A stretch of 64,000 nt of DNA, taken from positions 1,984,001 through 2,048,000 of the forward strand of contig NZ_MVDG02000001.1 in the NCBI RefSeq assembly GCF_002008315.2, given 5' to 3'. This stretch comes from Arthrobacter sp. KBS0703. GTDB lineage: Bacteria > Actinomycetota > Actinomycetes > Actinomycetales > Micrococcaceae. Made by a program: the position numbers and the translations under genes. This document shows positions 53,576 through 62,453 of the stretch, piece after piece (position 1 is the stretch's first letter; every line of letters starts with the position of its first letter). The notes under the pieces are model-generated. The model saw nothing but the letters and a program-made list of their open reading frames with translations, had not been told where the DNA came from and ran no database searches.

Positions 53576-53622
53576 GCCTGGCCCACGCACAACCCCTTTG
53601 CCGGGGAGCGCGTGGGCCAGGC
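53576..53622 (-). terminator. Terminator at the end of the hydroxyquinol operon
   Basis: GCCTGGCCCACGC (53576-53588) and GCGTGGGCCAGGC (53610-53622) form a 13-bp stem over a 21-base loop. It lies between the stop of the last operon gene (53643) and the XRE-cupin start (53541). There is no long T-run, but position supports termination. Confidence 0.6.
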
Positions 53623-53642
53623 TTACTGTGGCTCAGCTCGGG

Positions 53643-54566
53643 TCAGACCTTTTCGGACTGTTCCGCGGCGATCAGTTGGGACGCTGCCTCGAGTGTCGCC
53701 GCGGCTGAATCGTGGGCGCGTGCCAATGCCTGATCCAACGGCAGCAGGCGGTGTGATTCAGCGAGGATTTCCACCCCCCAGTGTCCGCGCCATCCGGCGT
53801 TGTGAATGGCCTTGACGAAGGCAACCGTGTCGAGGTCACCTTCACCTGGGTACAGACGCTCATTGATGGTGTCTTCCCACAGTGAACCGATGACGTCTTT
53901 GCGGGCATCATCGATCTCGACGATGAAGACTTTGTCCATCGGCAGGATGGCGGCCAGGTCTTCGTAGCGGGTGCCGCCGCGGCTGGTGTGCCACGTGTCG
54001 ACGGTGAGCCCGCCGTGGGGGTTGTTGACCTCGTTGATGAACTTCGCACCGATTTCGATGGTCTTGAGGTTGTTCATGGGCATCGGTTCCAGGGCGACGC
54101 GCGTGCCCACTTCCCCGGCCTGGGTGGCGAGCCGGTCGAATTCCTGGTGGAACGCGGTTTCATCCACCGGCGCCGGCTCGCCTTCAAGGGCGAGTTCGGC
54201 GCCGATCTTGATGGTCTTGACGCCGAGGATTTCTGCGGCGTTGAACAGGATCTTGCGCCAGCGATCGGATTCATCTCGTTCGGGGCCGGTCTTCCACCAG
54301 TCCGCGAGGAATTCCATCTCGACGTGGATGATGCCGTTGTCGTCCAGCAGCTGGCGGAGCCCCTTGAGACCAATGGTCTTTTCGATCTCCGGAAGGTCGG
54401 CGTGGATAAAGCCCAGTCCCTTCCAGCCTGCCTTGGCGGCAGCCTCAACCCGGGTGCGCACATCGATCGGGCTCGTTTCATCGCCCCGAAGCGGGGCGGC
54501 GTTGCCTGCCCAGGTCCAGCAGGAGGCCAGGAGGTCCCGGTTCTGAATGATGTTCGTGTCGTTCAC
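53643..54566 (-). CDS. TIM-barrel sugar/cyclitol isomerase-like protein
   Basis: 307 residues with a GTG start at 54566 and AAAGGACGAAC upstream. It is an AP-endonuclease-2-fold protein: AAAKAGWKGLGFIHADLPEI, GVKTIKIGAELAL, TRVALEPMPMNNLKTIEIG (Glu), GGLTVDTWHTSRGGTRYEDL (Asp, His), VFIVEIDDARKDVIGS and WGVEILAESHRLLPLD (Glu). The fold includes the inosose dehydratase IolE as well as isomerases, so a dehydratase role is open. It is the last gene of the operon, 12 bases after the zinc dehydrogenase. In a pathway ending at hydroxyquinol, a dehydratase or isomerase of a ring ketone would make sense; that is inference. Confidence 0.82.
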   Translation of the reverse strand: MNDTNIIQNRDLLASCWTWAGNAAPLRGDETSPIDVRTRVEAAAKAGWKGLGFIHADLPEIEKTIGLKGLRQLLDDNGIIHVEMEFLADWWKTGPERDESDRWRKILFNAAEILGVKTIKIGAELALEGEPAPVDETAFHQEFDRLATQAGEVGTRVALEPMPMNNLKTIEIGAKFINEVNNPHGGLTVDTWHTSRGGTRYEDLAAILPMDKVFIVEIDDARKDVIGSLWEDTINERLYPGEGDLDTVAFVKAIHNAGWRGHWGVEILAESHRLLPLDQALARAHDSAAATLEAASQLIAAEQSEKV

Positions 54567-54578
54567 GTTCGTCCTTTG

Positions 54579-55682
54579 TTAGTTGGCTTTGTGGGTTGAG
54601 GAGGCGGCCGCGCCGTCGGCGTTGGTGGCATCCGGGGCGAGCATGACCTTCGTTTCCCGGCTTGAATCCTGTGCCCTTTGGAGGGCTTCGTCTCCGCGGG
54701 AGAACGGGACGACAGTGGAGACGATCTCGCCGAGGTTGAGTCGGGTGTTTGCCACGTAGCGGATTGCTGCGGGCCATACTGCTACCGGCGCCCCGGTGGA
54801 GCTGGTGATCAAGAGGTTTCGTTCCTGGACCAGACCCAGGCGTGCAGGCGCAAACTTTGGTGTGGAGACACCCATCAGCAGGACGCGTCCGTTGTGGTCT
54901 GCGCTTTCAAGGGCTGCTGCCTGCGCGGCGGAGTTGCCGGACGCTTCGATGACGACGTCGGCGAAGGGCCGCCCCATGGCTGCTGCTGCAGCACCGGTGG
55001 TGTCCGGGGTTTCGACCGGATTAATGGCAGCCGCAGCCCCCAGTTTCATCGCCGTTTCGCGACGAAGTGGGCTGGGATCAAATACGACCACTTCCGCTCC
55101 GGCGGTGACAGCCTGGATCACTGCATTCAGGCCGATTGCTCCGAGCCCGTGCACGTGGACCGTGTCGGCGGCACTGATGCCGCCGATCTTCTTAAGTCCG
55201 TTCAATACACAGGCGAAGGGTTCAATAACGGCGGCCGTGAGCATGTCCACTTCGTCAGGGATGTGGAAGCACATGTCGGCCGGGACGGTGAACAGCTCGG
55301 CTGCGGCTCCATCATGGGTGACCCCGAACCAGTCGTTGCCACCCAGGTGTCCGTGCCCGAGAACCCGGTCCCCCGGGTGGAATCCTTCAACAGCTGTGCC
55401 GGCTTCCACGACGATGCCTGACCATTCATGGCCCAGGACGTGGGGGTAATTGATCTTGAAGGATTCCGGCATGCTGCCGTGCAGGATTTCGATATCGGTG
55501 CCGCACACCCCCACGTAAGCGGGCCTGACCAGGAGCTCGTTGGGCTTGGGGGCAGTGACGGGTGCTGTGCCGGGTTCGACTGTGACGGTGCCGTCGGCGT
55601 CTTTGCGGACCAGGACGGCCGGCACGGTCCCGAGCGGAGGTGCTACGGACGCCGTGCGCACGTCGTTGACGGTCTCAGACAT
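54579..55682 (-). CDS. Medium-chain dehydrogenase lacking the structural zinc site
   Basis: 367 residues. Catalytic zinc ligands are VGVCGTDIEILHG (Cys), PHVLGHEWSGIVV (His, Glu) and VIEPFACVLNG (Glu). The lobe that usually carries four structural cysteines reads HGHLGGNDWFGVTHDGAAAE, with none, unlike the enzyme encoded at 37077-38126. The cofactor motif is VHVHGLGAIGLNAVIQAVTA, followed by DPSPLRRETAMKLGA. It probably oxidises a secondary alcohol, such as a cyclitol or sugar hydroxyl. It sits between maleylacetate reductase and the TIM-barrel gene in one operon. Confidence 0.87.
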   Translation of the reverse strand: MSETVNDVRTASVAPPLGTVPAVLVRKDADGTVTVEPGTAPVTAPKPNELLVRPAYVGVCGTDIEILHGSMPESFKINYPHVLGHEWSGIVVEAGTAVEGFHPGDRVLGHGHLGGNDWFGVTHDGAAAELFTVPADMCFHIPDEVDMLTAAVIEPFACVLNGLKKIGGISAADTVHVHGLGAIGLNAVIQAVTAGAEVVVFDPSPLRRETAMKLGAAAAINPVETPDTTGAAAAAMGRPFADVVIEASGNSAAQAAALESADHNGRVLLMGVSTPKFAPARLGLVQERNLLITSSTGAPVAVWPAAIRYVANTRLNLGEIVSTVVPFSRGDEALQRAQDSSRETKVMLAPDATNADGAAASSTHKAN

Positions 55683-55729
55683 GTTGTGTTCTTTCTGTAG
55701 ATTCAGGCAACAAGGAGCATCGAGGATTG

Positions 55730-56785
55730 TTAGACGTCGCTGCCATGAAGCGCGGCCGTGACAAGTTCGCGGATGCCCTCGGGTGTTACTTCCCGCGGGT
55801 TGGCATACGGGTTCCTAGTGGCGATTTCAACGATCTTGTCGATGTCGGATTCCTTCAGGCCCAGCTCGGCCAAGGACGACGGTGCACCGAGGGCGAGGCT
55901 TAGTTTCCGGAAGTGGGCCGCCGGGTTGTCTGCCCCGGTGGCGCGCTGCAGGGCCGCGATCGCCTGCGGGGCGTGCTGGGCGTTGTAGGCCAGGGCATAG
56001 GGAAGCACCACTGTGTGGGTTTCAGCGTGGGGAAGGTTGAAGGTCCCGCCGAGCGTGTGGCACAACTTGTGGTGCAGAGACATGGTCGTCGCACCCAACG
56101 TAGCTCCGCAGAGCCAGGCCCCGTACAGGGCATCGGAGCGCGCTTCGATGTTGGACGGGTCTTCGACGATCTTTGGCATTGCTTCGAGCAGGGCACGGGT
56201 GCCCTCCTCGGCCATCAGGGAGATGATGGGCGAACCGTCCGGCGCGTACAGCGCTTCCACGGCGTGGGCGATGGCGTTGAATCCGCTGGTGACCGACATC
56301 TTCACCGGGAGGGACACGGTGAGTTCGGGGTCGTAAATGACACTGGTGGGCAGAACCTTGGAGTCGCGTCCGGTCTTTTTCTCGCCGTCAGCGGTCAGGC
56401 CCCATACCGGCGTCATTTCGGAGCCCGCGTAGGTGGTCGGCACCGCAATGATGGGCTGGCCGAACTCCAGCGCGATGGCCTTGCCCAGACCGGTGGTGGA
56501 CCCGCCGCCGACCGCCACGTACCCGTCGGCCTGGGCAGCAGCCGCTACTTCACGCGCTTTGTGGGCGGATTCGATGGGCACATGCATTTCAGCTTCTGCA
56601 TGCACGCCGGCGCTGAGCTCGCCCAGCTGTTGTGAAACCCTTTCGGCCATATCCGCCTGGAAGGGGGTAGCCAGGACCAGGACACGCTTGAGGCCAAGGT
56701 TGACGACTTCGTCGTTAAGTGAGGCAAGCGAGCCAGCTCCGAAGCGGACGCGCATCGGAAGTGCCTGGTACTGAAAATCCTTCAT
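55730..56785 (-). CDS. macA: Maleylacetate reductase
   Basis: 351 residues, normal for this iron-alcohol-dehydrogenase relative. It has VRFGAGSLASLNDEVVNLGL, VGGGSTTGLGKAIALEFG (NAD-binding GGGS, about residue 95), PIIAVPTTYAGSEMTPVWGL, and SLHHKLCHTLGGTFNLPHAE followed by HTVVLPYALAYN with the family's histidines. It reduces maleylacetate, the ring-cleavage product of hydroxyquinol, to 3-oxoadipate with NAD(P)H. The start overlaps the dioxygenase stop by four bases, so the two consecutive steps are translated together. Confidence 0.94.
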   Translation of the reverse strand: MKDFQYQALPMRVRFGAGSLASLNDEVVNLGLKRVLVLATPFQADMAERVSQQLGELSAGVHAEAEMHVPIESAHKAREVAAAAQADGYVAVGGGSTTGLGKAIALEFGQPIIAVPTTYAGSEMTPVWGLTADGEKKTGRDSKVLPTSVIYDPELTVSLPVKMSVTSGFNAIAHAVEALYAPDGSPIISLMAEEGTRALLEAMPKIVEDPSNIEARSDALYGAWLCGATLGATTMSLHHKLCHTLGGTFNLPHAETHTVVLPYALAYNAQHAPQAIAALQRATGADNPAAHFRKLSLALGAPSSLAELGLKESDIDKIVEIATRNPYANPREVTPEGIRELVTAALHGSDV

Positions 56786-57729
56786 CGGGTGTTCTCCTGT
56801 GCTTCGATAATCCGTGCAGTGGACGGGGACATCACGGCGGTGTTGATAATGTCCGGGTCGACGAGGTCGGGGTGGATGACAATGTCGATCACTGCCTCCA
56901 TGAACGGTGAGGTGAGCCCGTAGCGGGCTGCATCGGCTTCTGAGGTGTTGGGCACGAATTCGGCGATCAGGCTCTGCTTCACGGCGAAAACGGCGTCTGA
57001 GTCGATGTAGTCGCTGCCGGCAACAAAGATGTGGGTCGTCAGTTCCCGGAAACCCGGCGCGGTGACGATGAAATGGATGTGCGCCGGCCTGTTCGGGTGC
57101 CGGTCAGTCGCGTGCAGCAGGTCCCCGACAGGCCCATCGGTCGGGATCGGGTAATAGCTGGGGATGACGCTGCGGAAGTAGAACTCTCCGGCGGCGTTGG
57201 ACGTGAACAGGCCCCGGCCGTTGCCGATGCTTTGGATGCCGGGTTGCTGGACGTCGTAGAAGCCTTTGGTGTTTGCCTGCCAGATGTCGATGGTGGCATT
57301 GGGGACGGGCTCGCCGGTGACTGAGAGGATGCGGCCCCTGACCAGGCAGATGTCTCCTTCGCTTTCCGGGGATGCATTCTCGCCCAGTTCACGATTTGGG
57401 GATTCGACCATGTGGAAGGGGCCCAGGACAGTGGAGTCGGTGGCGTCCGGAGTTTCGGCGTCGTTGAGCGTTTCCACCATCATGGACACGCCCAGCACGT
57501 CGGAGAGGAGGATGAACTCCTGTCGGACGGAGTCGCACTTCTGGCCTGTGGCGGTCAGGAAGTTGATGGCGGTTTCCCATTCTTCGATCGTGGGTTCGAT
57601 CTCCCTGACGAAGTTGTGAAGGTGGGTGGTGAGGCTGGTCAGGATGGTCCGAAGCCGGTCATCCGGGGTATTGCGGAAACTGTCGATGACAGCGGCAGTC
57701 AGTGTTTCGGGGCCGAGATCCGTGCTCAT
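56782..57729 (-). CDS. chqB: Hydroxyquinol 1,2-dioxygenase (intradiol)
   Basis: 315 residues; hydroxyquinol dioxygenases are about 290-300. The N-terminal helical dimerisation domain (THLHNFVREIEPTIEEWETA) precedes the catalytic barrel: ESEGDICLVRGRILSVTGEP, ATIDIWQANTKGFYDVQQPG (first Tyr ligand), FRSVIPSYYPIPTDGPVGDL (second Tyr) and RHPNRPAHIHFIVTAPGF (two His). It cleaves 1,2,4-trihydroxybenzene between C1 and C2 to maleylacetate using non-haem Fe(III). Catechol 1,2-dioxygenase is the main alternative, but pairing with maleylacetate reductase and absence of muconate cycloisomerase decide for hydroxyquinol. Confidence 0.92.
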   Translation of the reverse strand: MSTDLGPETLTAAVIDSFRNTPDDRLRTILTSLTTHLHNFVREIEPTIEEWETAINFLTATGQKCDSVRQEFILLSDVLGVSMMVETLNDAETPDATDSTVLGPFHMVESPNRELGENASPESEGDICLVRGRILSVTGEPVPNATIDIWQANTKGFYDVQQPGIQSIGNGRGLFTSNAAGEFYFRSVIPSYYPIPTDGPVGDLLHATDRHPNRPAHIHFIVTAPGFRELTTHIFVAGSDYIDSDAVFAVKQSLIAEFVPNTSEADAARYGLTSPFMEAVIDIVIHPDLVDPDIINTAVMSPSTARIIEAQENTR

Positions 57730-57773
57730 GGTGCTGTTCCTTCCTTAGAGCTGGGGCGGCTGGTAAGGGGTGC

Positions 57774-58502
57774 TCAGATGTTGGTGAATCCGCCGTCGAC
57801 AACGAGCTGTGCGCCGGTGATGTAGGAGGCCTTGTCGGAGGCGAGATAGACGATCGCATCGGCGACTTCGCTGGCCTTTCCGGCCCTGTGCATGGGTGTC
57901 TTGGCAATCAGTTCATCGGAAATTGCCTGATCCTGGTTTTCCGTCAAGGGTGTTGTGATCAGCCCGGGGTGGACCGAGTTCACGCGGATCCCCTGCGCTG
58001 CCCAGGTGGCGGAGGCGTTCTTCGTCATCATGGTCACCGCACCCTTGGAGGCCTGGTAGGCGGCGACGCCTGCTGCTCCGACAAGTCCCCAGATGGACGA
58101 GACATTCACGATGGATCCGGATTCCTGCGCCAGCATGACCGGTGCGACCGAGCGCATTCCCAGGAAGACACCGGTCTGATTGATGGAGATGATCCGGTGC
58201 CAGTCCTGAATGTCGATGTCCGTGATCGATTCGTACGATCCGACCAGGCCTGCATTGTTGACCAGGACGTCGATCCGGCCGTGGGCCTGGAGCACTTCTT
58301 CCGTGAGTGCCTTCCAGCCGTCTTCTTCGGCAACGTCGAGGTGCCGCCATTGGATGGCTCCGTCGGCTGCGTCACCGGCGGCTACGTCGGCTCCGTAGAC
58401 GGTTGCACCCTGTGCCGCCAGTGCCAGTGCTGTGGCGTGGCCGATGCCGCTGGCCGCGCCGGTGACGATGGCGACTTTACCGTCGAAGGATGATGAACTC
58501 AC
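57774..58502 (-). CDS. Short-chain dehydrogenase/reductase
   Basis: 242 residues with a GTG start at 58502 after AAGGAGCACACACC. Cofactor motif VAIVTGAASGIGHATALALA (residues 9-28), NNAG near 82, Ser in VNVSSIWGLVGAAGVAAYQA with Tyr-x-x-x-Lys in YQASKGAVTMM (about 150-154). YGADVAAGD suggests NAD. It lies between the transporter permease and the hydroxyquinol dioxygenase, so it probably performs an oxidation upstream of the ring-cleavage step, for example of a hydroxyl on a cyclic polyol. Confidence 0.9.
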   Translation of the reverse strand: MSSSSFDGKVAIVTGAASGIGHATALALAAQGATVYGADVAAGDAADGAIQWRHLDVAEEDGWKALTEEVLQAHGRIDVLVNNAGLVGSYESITDIDIQDWHRIISINQTGVFLGMRSVAPVMLAQESGSIVNVSSIWGLVGAAGVAAYQASKGAVTMMTKNASATWAAQGIRVNSVHPGLITTPLTENQDQAISDELIAKTPMHRAGKASEVADAIVYLASDKASYITGAQLVVDGGFTNI

Positions 58503-58539
58503 GGTGTGTGCTCCTTGCTTTCCAGAGTGGCGGGATTGG

Positions 58540-59583
58540 TTAGACGACGCGGCGGGTGCGCCGGGAACCGGCCAGGTAGTTGAAGATCAGGGCGCTGAGG
58601 ATGATGAGGCCGTAGATGGCCTGGATCCAGAACGAGGGCACCTGGGACAGGACGAGGATGTTCTGGATGATACCCAGCAGCAGCACGCCGCTGAGCGCGC
58701 CGATCATGGAGCCCTTGCCACCGTTGAGGCTAATGCCACCGATGACGGCCGCTGCGAAGACGGTGAAGATGAGGCCGTCGCCCTGGTTGGCGGTCACGGA
58801 AGCGATACGGCCGGTGAGCATGAGGCCGGCGAACGCGGCGATGACGGCGCCGGCGACGAATACTCCGATGGTCAGACGCAGCGTCTTGATGCCTGCTGCT
58901 GCGGCGGCAGCGTTGTTGCCGCCCATGGCGTAGAGCTTGCGGCCGACCGGGTGGCTGCGCATGAAGATCGCGGCGGCGACCAGGAAGATCACGAAGAGCC
59001 AGATCTGGATGGAGATGCCCAGCCACTTGGTGTTGCCGAGGGCGAGGAATTCAGCGGGCAGCCCCGAGAGGGTCTTGCCACCGGACAGGCCCATGGTCAG
59101 GCCACGGAGCAGGGTGAGCATGGCGAGGGTGACCATGAAGGCGTTGAGCTTCAGCTTGCCGACAAGGAATCCGTTGATGAGTCCGATGACGATACTCAGG
59201 ACGAACATCGCAGCGAACGCACCCCACGGCGACCATCCCCATCCGGAGCCGCCGACCGCGGCGGGCAGGACCAGCCAAACGGCAAGCATCGGGGCCAGGC
59301 CCACGACGGATTCGAGGGAGAGATCGAAGTATCCGGAGATCAGGATGATGCTTTCAGCGATCACGACGATCCCAAGCACCGCAGAGGTAACAAGGACGTT
59401 GTTCAGGAGATTGTTCGCCGTGAGGAACTGCGGGGACAGGATGGCCCCGATCACCATCGCCAAAATAATGGCGGGCAGCAGCGCGAGCTCACGGGCCCAG
59501 CCGGACGAGCGGGCTTGATCAATGATGTTGAGGGGCCGGCGGCTGGTCGGCGTACCCGCAACGGTCGGGGTATGCGTGGACAT
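58540..59583 (-). CDS. Ribose-type ABC transporter permease
   Basis: 347 residues from the ATG at 59583 (STHTPTVAGTPTSRRPLNII), with AAGGAG upstream. About nine membrane segments in the RbsC/branched-chain permease arrangement, including ESIILISGYFDLSLESVVGL, LINGFLVGKLKLNAFMVTLA and VFAAAVIGGISLNGGKGSMI. It partners the double-domain ATPase and the binding protein encoded upstream. Importers of this class move pentoses, inositol and related polyols, not aromatic acids; that bears on what the operon degrades. Confidence 0.9.
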   Translation of the reverse strand: MSTHTPTVAGTPTSRRPLNIIDQARSSGWARELALLPAIILAMVIGAILSPQFLTANNLLNNVLVTSAVLGIVVIAESIILISGYFDLSLESVVGLAPMLAVWLVLPAAVGGSGWGWSPWGAFAAMFVLSIVIGLINGFLVGKLKLNAFMVTLAMLTLLRGLTMGLSGGKTLSGLPAEFLALGNTKWLGISIQIWLFVIFLVAAAIFMRSHPVGRKLYAMGGNNAAAAAAGIKTLRLTIGVFVAGAVIAAFAGLMLTGRIASVTANQGDGLIFTVFAAAVIGGISLNGGKGSMIGALSGVLLLGIIQNILVLSQVPSFWIQAIYGLIILSALIFNYLAGSRRTRRVV

Positions 59584-59645
59584 TGGACTTTCTCCTTGGT
59601 TCTTTGACTCTGTGGTCGTGGGCTGCAGGGGCTGGGCGGACGTTT

Positions 59646-61175
59646 TCATGCCGCTGCCTCCGCCCCTTGAATGGCGCCTACGAGTTCCCACTCTTCGTAG
59701 CCGGCGTTGAGTTCGGCGTGGATTTCGCCCTTGTACATGACGATCACCCTGTCGCAGATTTCCAGGTCGGTGTCGTCGGTGGAGACGATCAGTAAGGACC
59801 GTCCGCTGTCGCGCAGTGCCCGGAGTGATTCGTAGATGGATTCCTTGGCCGTCACGTCCACACCGGCGGTGGGGTGGACGAGGACAAGTGTGTCCGGGTT
59901 GGAAGCCAGCGCCCGTGCAAGCACGACTTTTTGCTGGTTGCCTCCGGAGAGCTCTTCGACGGCCTGGGTCGGTCCGTCGCATTTGATGGCCCATGCCCCG
60001 GAGAGTTCTGTGAAGCGTTCGCGGCGGCGGCCTGAGCTAATAAGGCCCCCGCGGCCGCGAAGCCGGTCAACTATCGTCAGGGTGGCGTTCTCTTCAACGG
60101 ACAGTTCCGGGACGTAGCCATTAACGTGGCGGTCTTCGGGAACAAAGCCCACACCCGCGTTAATGGTCTTGATGACATTTCCCTGGCCGAGGGTGTGGCC
60201 GTTATGGTCAACGGTGCCCTTATCCAGTGCCAGCTGGCCGGCAATGGCCTGTGCAAGCTGGACGTGACCTGCCCCGTCGAGGCCTGTAAGGCCCACACAT
60301 TCCCCGGCACGGACTGTCAGGTTGGCTGCCAGGACTCGGGAGCCGACGGCGGCGCCGGTCACGGTGAGGCGCGTCTCGCCCAACTGGTCCTGGCGGCGAT
60401 GCTCAGCCGCAATCTCTTTCTTTGCCGCCGCAGCTTCTTCCTCGCTTACTCCGGCCATGACGTTGACGATCCGGTTGACCGTAAGGTCCGCCGTCTGTGC
60501 GGTCAGGACGTCGCGTCCGTCACGCAGGATAGTGACAGAATCACAGACCTTGAAGATTTCCTCCAGATGATGGGACACATAAATAACGGTGACCCCGCGC
60601 TGGCGCAGGCTGTTGATCTGGGCGAAGAGTTCATGCGATGCCCCTTCATCCAGGCCGGCCGTCGGTTCGTCCAGAAGGAGGATCCGCGGTCCCCGGGACA
60701 GTGCCCGGCATACTTCGACGATTTTCTTTTCCAGCGGTTCAAGGTCAGCGACCGTCTTGTCGACAATGCGCTCGTAACCCCAGTCCTTGAGTTGGTCAGT
60801 GGCCGTCCTGCGGATCGCAGGCCAGTCCACGCTCCCCCACCGCTTGCGCGGGTAGGCACCCAGGCTGATGTTTTCCGCCACCGTCAGTTCCGGCACGAGG
60901 GTGCTTTTCTGATAGACGCAGGCGATGGAATCGGATCCTGGCCCTTCGGTGACTTCACCGTTGGCGCCTTGGATGTGGATGCTGCCGGCGTCCGGAGTCA
61001 CCAGACCGGTAAGCATCGCAATCAAGGTGGACTTTCCGGCACCGTTCCGGCCGAGAAGGGCCCGGGATTCGCCTGAACGGACGATCAGGTTGGCATCTGT
61101 CAACGCCTGGGTCGATCCGAAGGACTTCTGCAGCCCTCGGATCTCGATGGCGTTCTGGATATTGGCTGTGACCAC
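59646..61175 (-). CDS. Ribose-type ABC transporter double ATPase
   Basis: About 509 residues from the GTG at 61175, with AAAGGG upstream; a TTG at 61193 is an alternative. Domain 1: Walker A LLGRNGAGKSTLIAML, Walker B RILLLDEPTAGLDEGASHEL, H-loop VIYVSHHLEEIF. Domain 2 is degenerate in Walker A (GLTGLDGAGHVQLAQAIAG), keeps the signature LSGGNQQKVVLARAL, but has LVLVHPTAGVDV where an Asp-Glu pair is usual. Domain 2 is thus unlikely to hydrolyse ATP, as in some RbsA-type proteins. It energises uptake with the permease and lipoprotein of the same operon. Confidence 0.9.
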   Translation of the reverse strand: MVTANIQNAIEIRGLQKSFGSTQALTDANLIVRSGESRALLGRNGAGKSTLIAMLTGLVTPDAGSIHIQGANGEVTEGPGSDSIACVYQKSTLVPELTVAENISLGAYPRKRWGSVDWPAIRRTATDQLKDWGYERIVDKTVADLEPLEKKIVEVCRALSRGPRILLLDEPTAGLDEGASHELFAQINSLRQRGVTVIYVSHHLEEIFKVCDSVTILRDGRDVLTAQTADLTVNRIVNVMAGVSEEEAAAAKKEIAAEHRRQDQLGETRLTVTGAAVGSRVLAANLTVRAGECVGLTGLDGAGHVQLAQAIAGQLALDKGTVDHNGHTLGQGNVIKTINAGVGFVPEDRHVNGYVPELSVEENATLTIVDRLRGRGGLISSGRRRERFTELSGAWAIKCDGPTQAVEELSGGNQQKVVLARALASNPDTLVLVHPTAGVDVTAKESIYESLRALRDSGRSLLIVSTDDTDLEICDRVIVMYKGEIHAELNAGYEEWELVGAIQGAEAAA

Positions 61176-61232
61176 GATGTCACCCTTTCTCAAATTCAGT
61201 CTTCACCCTGGCCCCACTCGGCCGGGAGGAGG

Positions 61233-62291
61233 CTACTTCTTGTTGCCCCAGAGATTCTGGTCCTCAACGTTGTCTTTGGTGATGACCGGGGACGGAAGCA
61301 TGTCGGCAAGGTTGCCCTTGTAATCGACGATTTCGCTGCCGTGCTCGGACGGACCGACCTTGTATTCCTTGCCGGCGATGGCGTCCTTGAGATACTGGAC
61401 TCCGTACTTGCCGTAGAGGTCCACGGGCTGGGAAACAACAGCGTCAACGTGACCTGAGCGGATGGCATCCAGGGATCCCTTGGAACCGTCAATCGTTACC
61501 AGCGGGATGTGTCCGGGCTGACCGGCGGGAACCCACTTGCCCTGGCCTTCCATCACGGTCTGCACGCCGGAGAGCATGACGGAGTCGCTGGCGAGGAAGA
61601 CAGCGTCGACCTTGGAGGTGCTCAGAACTGTCTGGGCGTTTTCCACGGCCTTCGCGGATTCCCAGTTGGTGTCCTTCTTGATGATTGAGATCCCGGAGAA
61701 CTTGGCCTTCATGCATTCGCTGAAGCCCTTGTCGCGGTCGAATCCGGAAGTCGTTGACAGCGCGCCGTGCAGTTCCAGGACCGTGCCCTTGCCGCCGGTC
61801 AGCTTGCCGATCTGTTCACAGACGCTAGTGCCCATGGCAACATTGTCCGCCCTGATGTTCATGTAGATTTTGCCGCCATTGGCTGCGGTGTCCACGGTCA
61901 CGACGGGGATGTTTGCGGCGTTCGCGGCCTGGATGGCCGGGATGATGGCATCACTGTCCCGGGGTATAGTCACCAGGCCTTTCACGTCCTGTGAAATCAG
62001 GGTGTTGATGTCGGTCACCTGCTTGGCGGGGTCGCCCTCGGCATTGGACGCCGGGAGCATGTTCAGGCCATTCGAATTGGCCTCGGTAACGACGGAGTCC
62101 ACCAGACCTGCCGTGAAGGGATTGTCGAGGACACCTGCTGAGAAGCCGACGGTGGGGTTGCCGTCGCTTCCCGATGACGCACCCCCGCCGCAGGCGGAGA
62201 GCGCCAACGTGGCGCCTGCGAGCACGGCGACACCAAGGTGGCGGCGGCTCAGTTTGAATGCGGAGGCGCCTTTGCGATCCTGCACCATCAT
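61233..62291 (-). CDS. Ribose-type sugar-binding lipoprotein
   Basis: 352 residues from the ATG at 62291, with AGGAG upstream; an adjacent ATG at 62288 is equally possible. Signal peptide LSRRHLGVAVLAGATLALSA ends at the lipobox LSACGGG. The periplasmic-binding-protein-4 core has VGFSAGVLDNPFTAGLVDSV, QDVKGLVTIPRDSDAIIPAI, IPVVTVDTAANGGKIYMNIR and HIPLVTIDGSKGSLDAIRSG. It is the first gene of the leftward operon and sets its substrate; ligands of the family include ribose, inositol and other polyols. The promoter lies in the 407-bp gap to the divergent XRE-cupin gene. Confidence 0.92.
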   Translation of the reverse strand: MMVQDRKGASAFKLSRRHLGVAVLAGATLALSACGGGASSGSDGNPTVGFSAGVLDNPFTAGLVDSVVTEANSNGLNMLPASNAEGDPAKQVTDINTLISQDVKGLVTIPRDSDAIIPAIQAANAANIPVVTVDTAANGGKIYMNIRADNVAMGTSVCEQIGKLTGGKGTVLELHGALSTTSGFDRDKGFSECMKAKFSGISIIKKDTNWESAKAVENAQTVLSTSKVDAVFLASDSVMLSGVQTVMEGQGKWVPAGQPGHIPLVTIDGSKGSLDAIRSGHVDAVVSQPVDLYGKYGVQYLKDAIAGKEYKVGPSEHGSEIVDYKGNLADMLPSPVITKDNVEDQNLWGNKK

Positions 62292-62453
62292 TTGCTCCTA
62301 ATTAGAAGGTAGACATACACAGTGGAACTCTGGCTCCGGTGCTGCCCGTCCTCGACTTCGAGTCCGGCGCTTCCGGAAGCCTTGGCCGCTGCGCCGACCG
62401 GCCGGGGAGATCCCCCGCCGTTATCAGCTCTCGCGGCTTCATCACCCTTCAAA

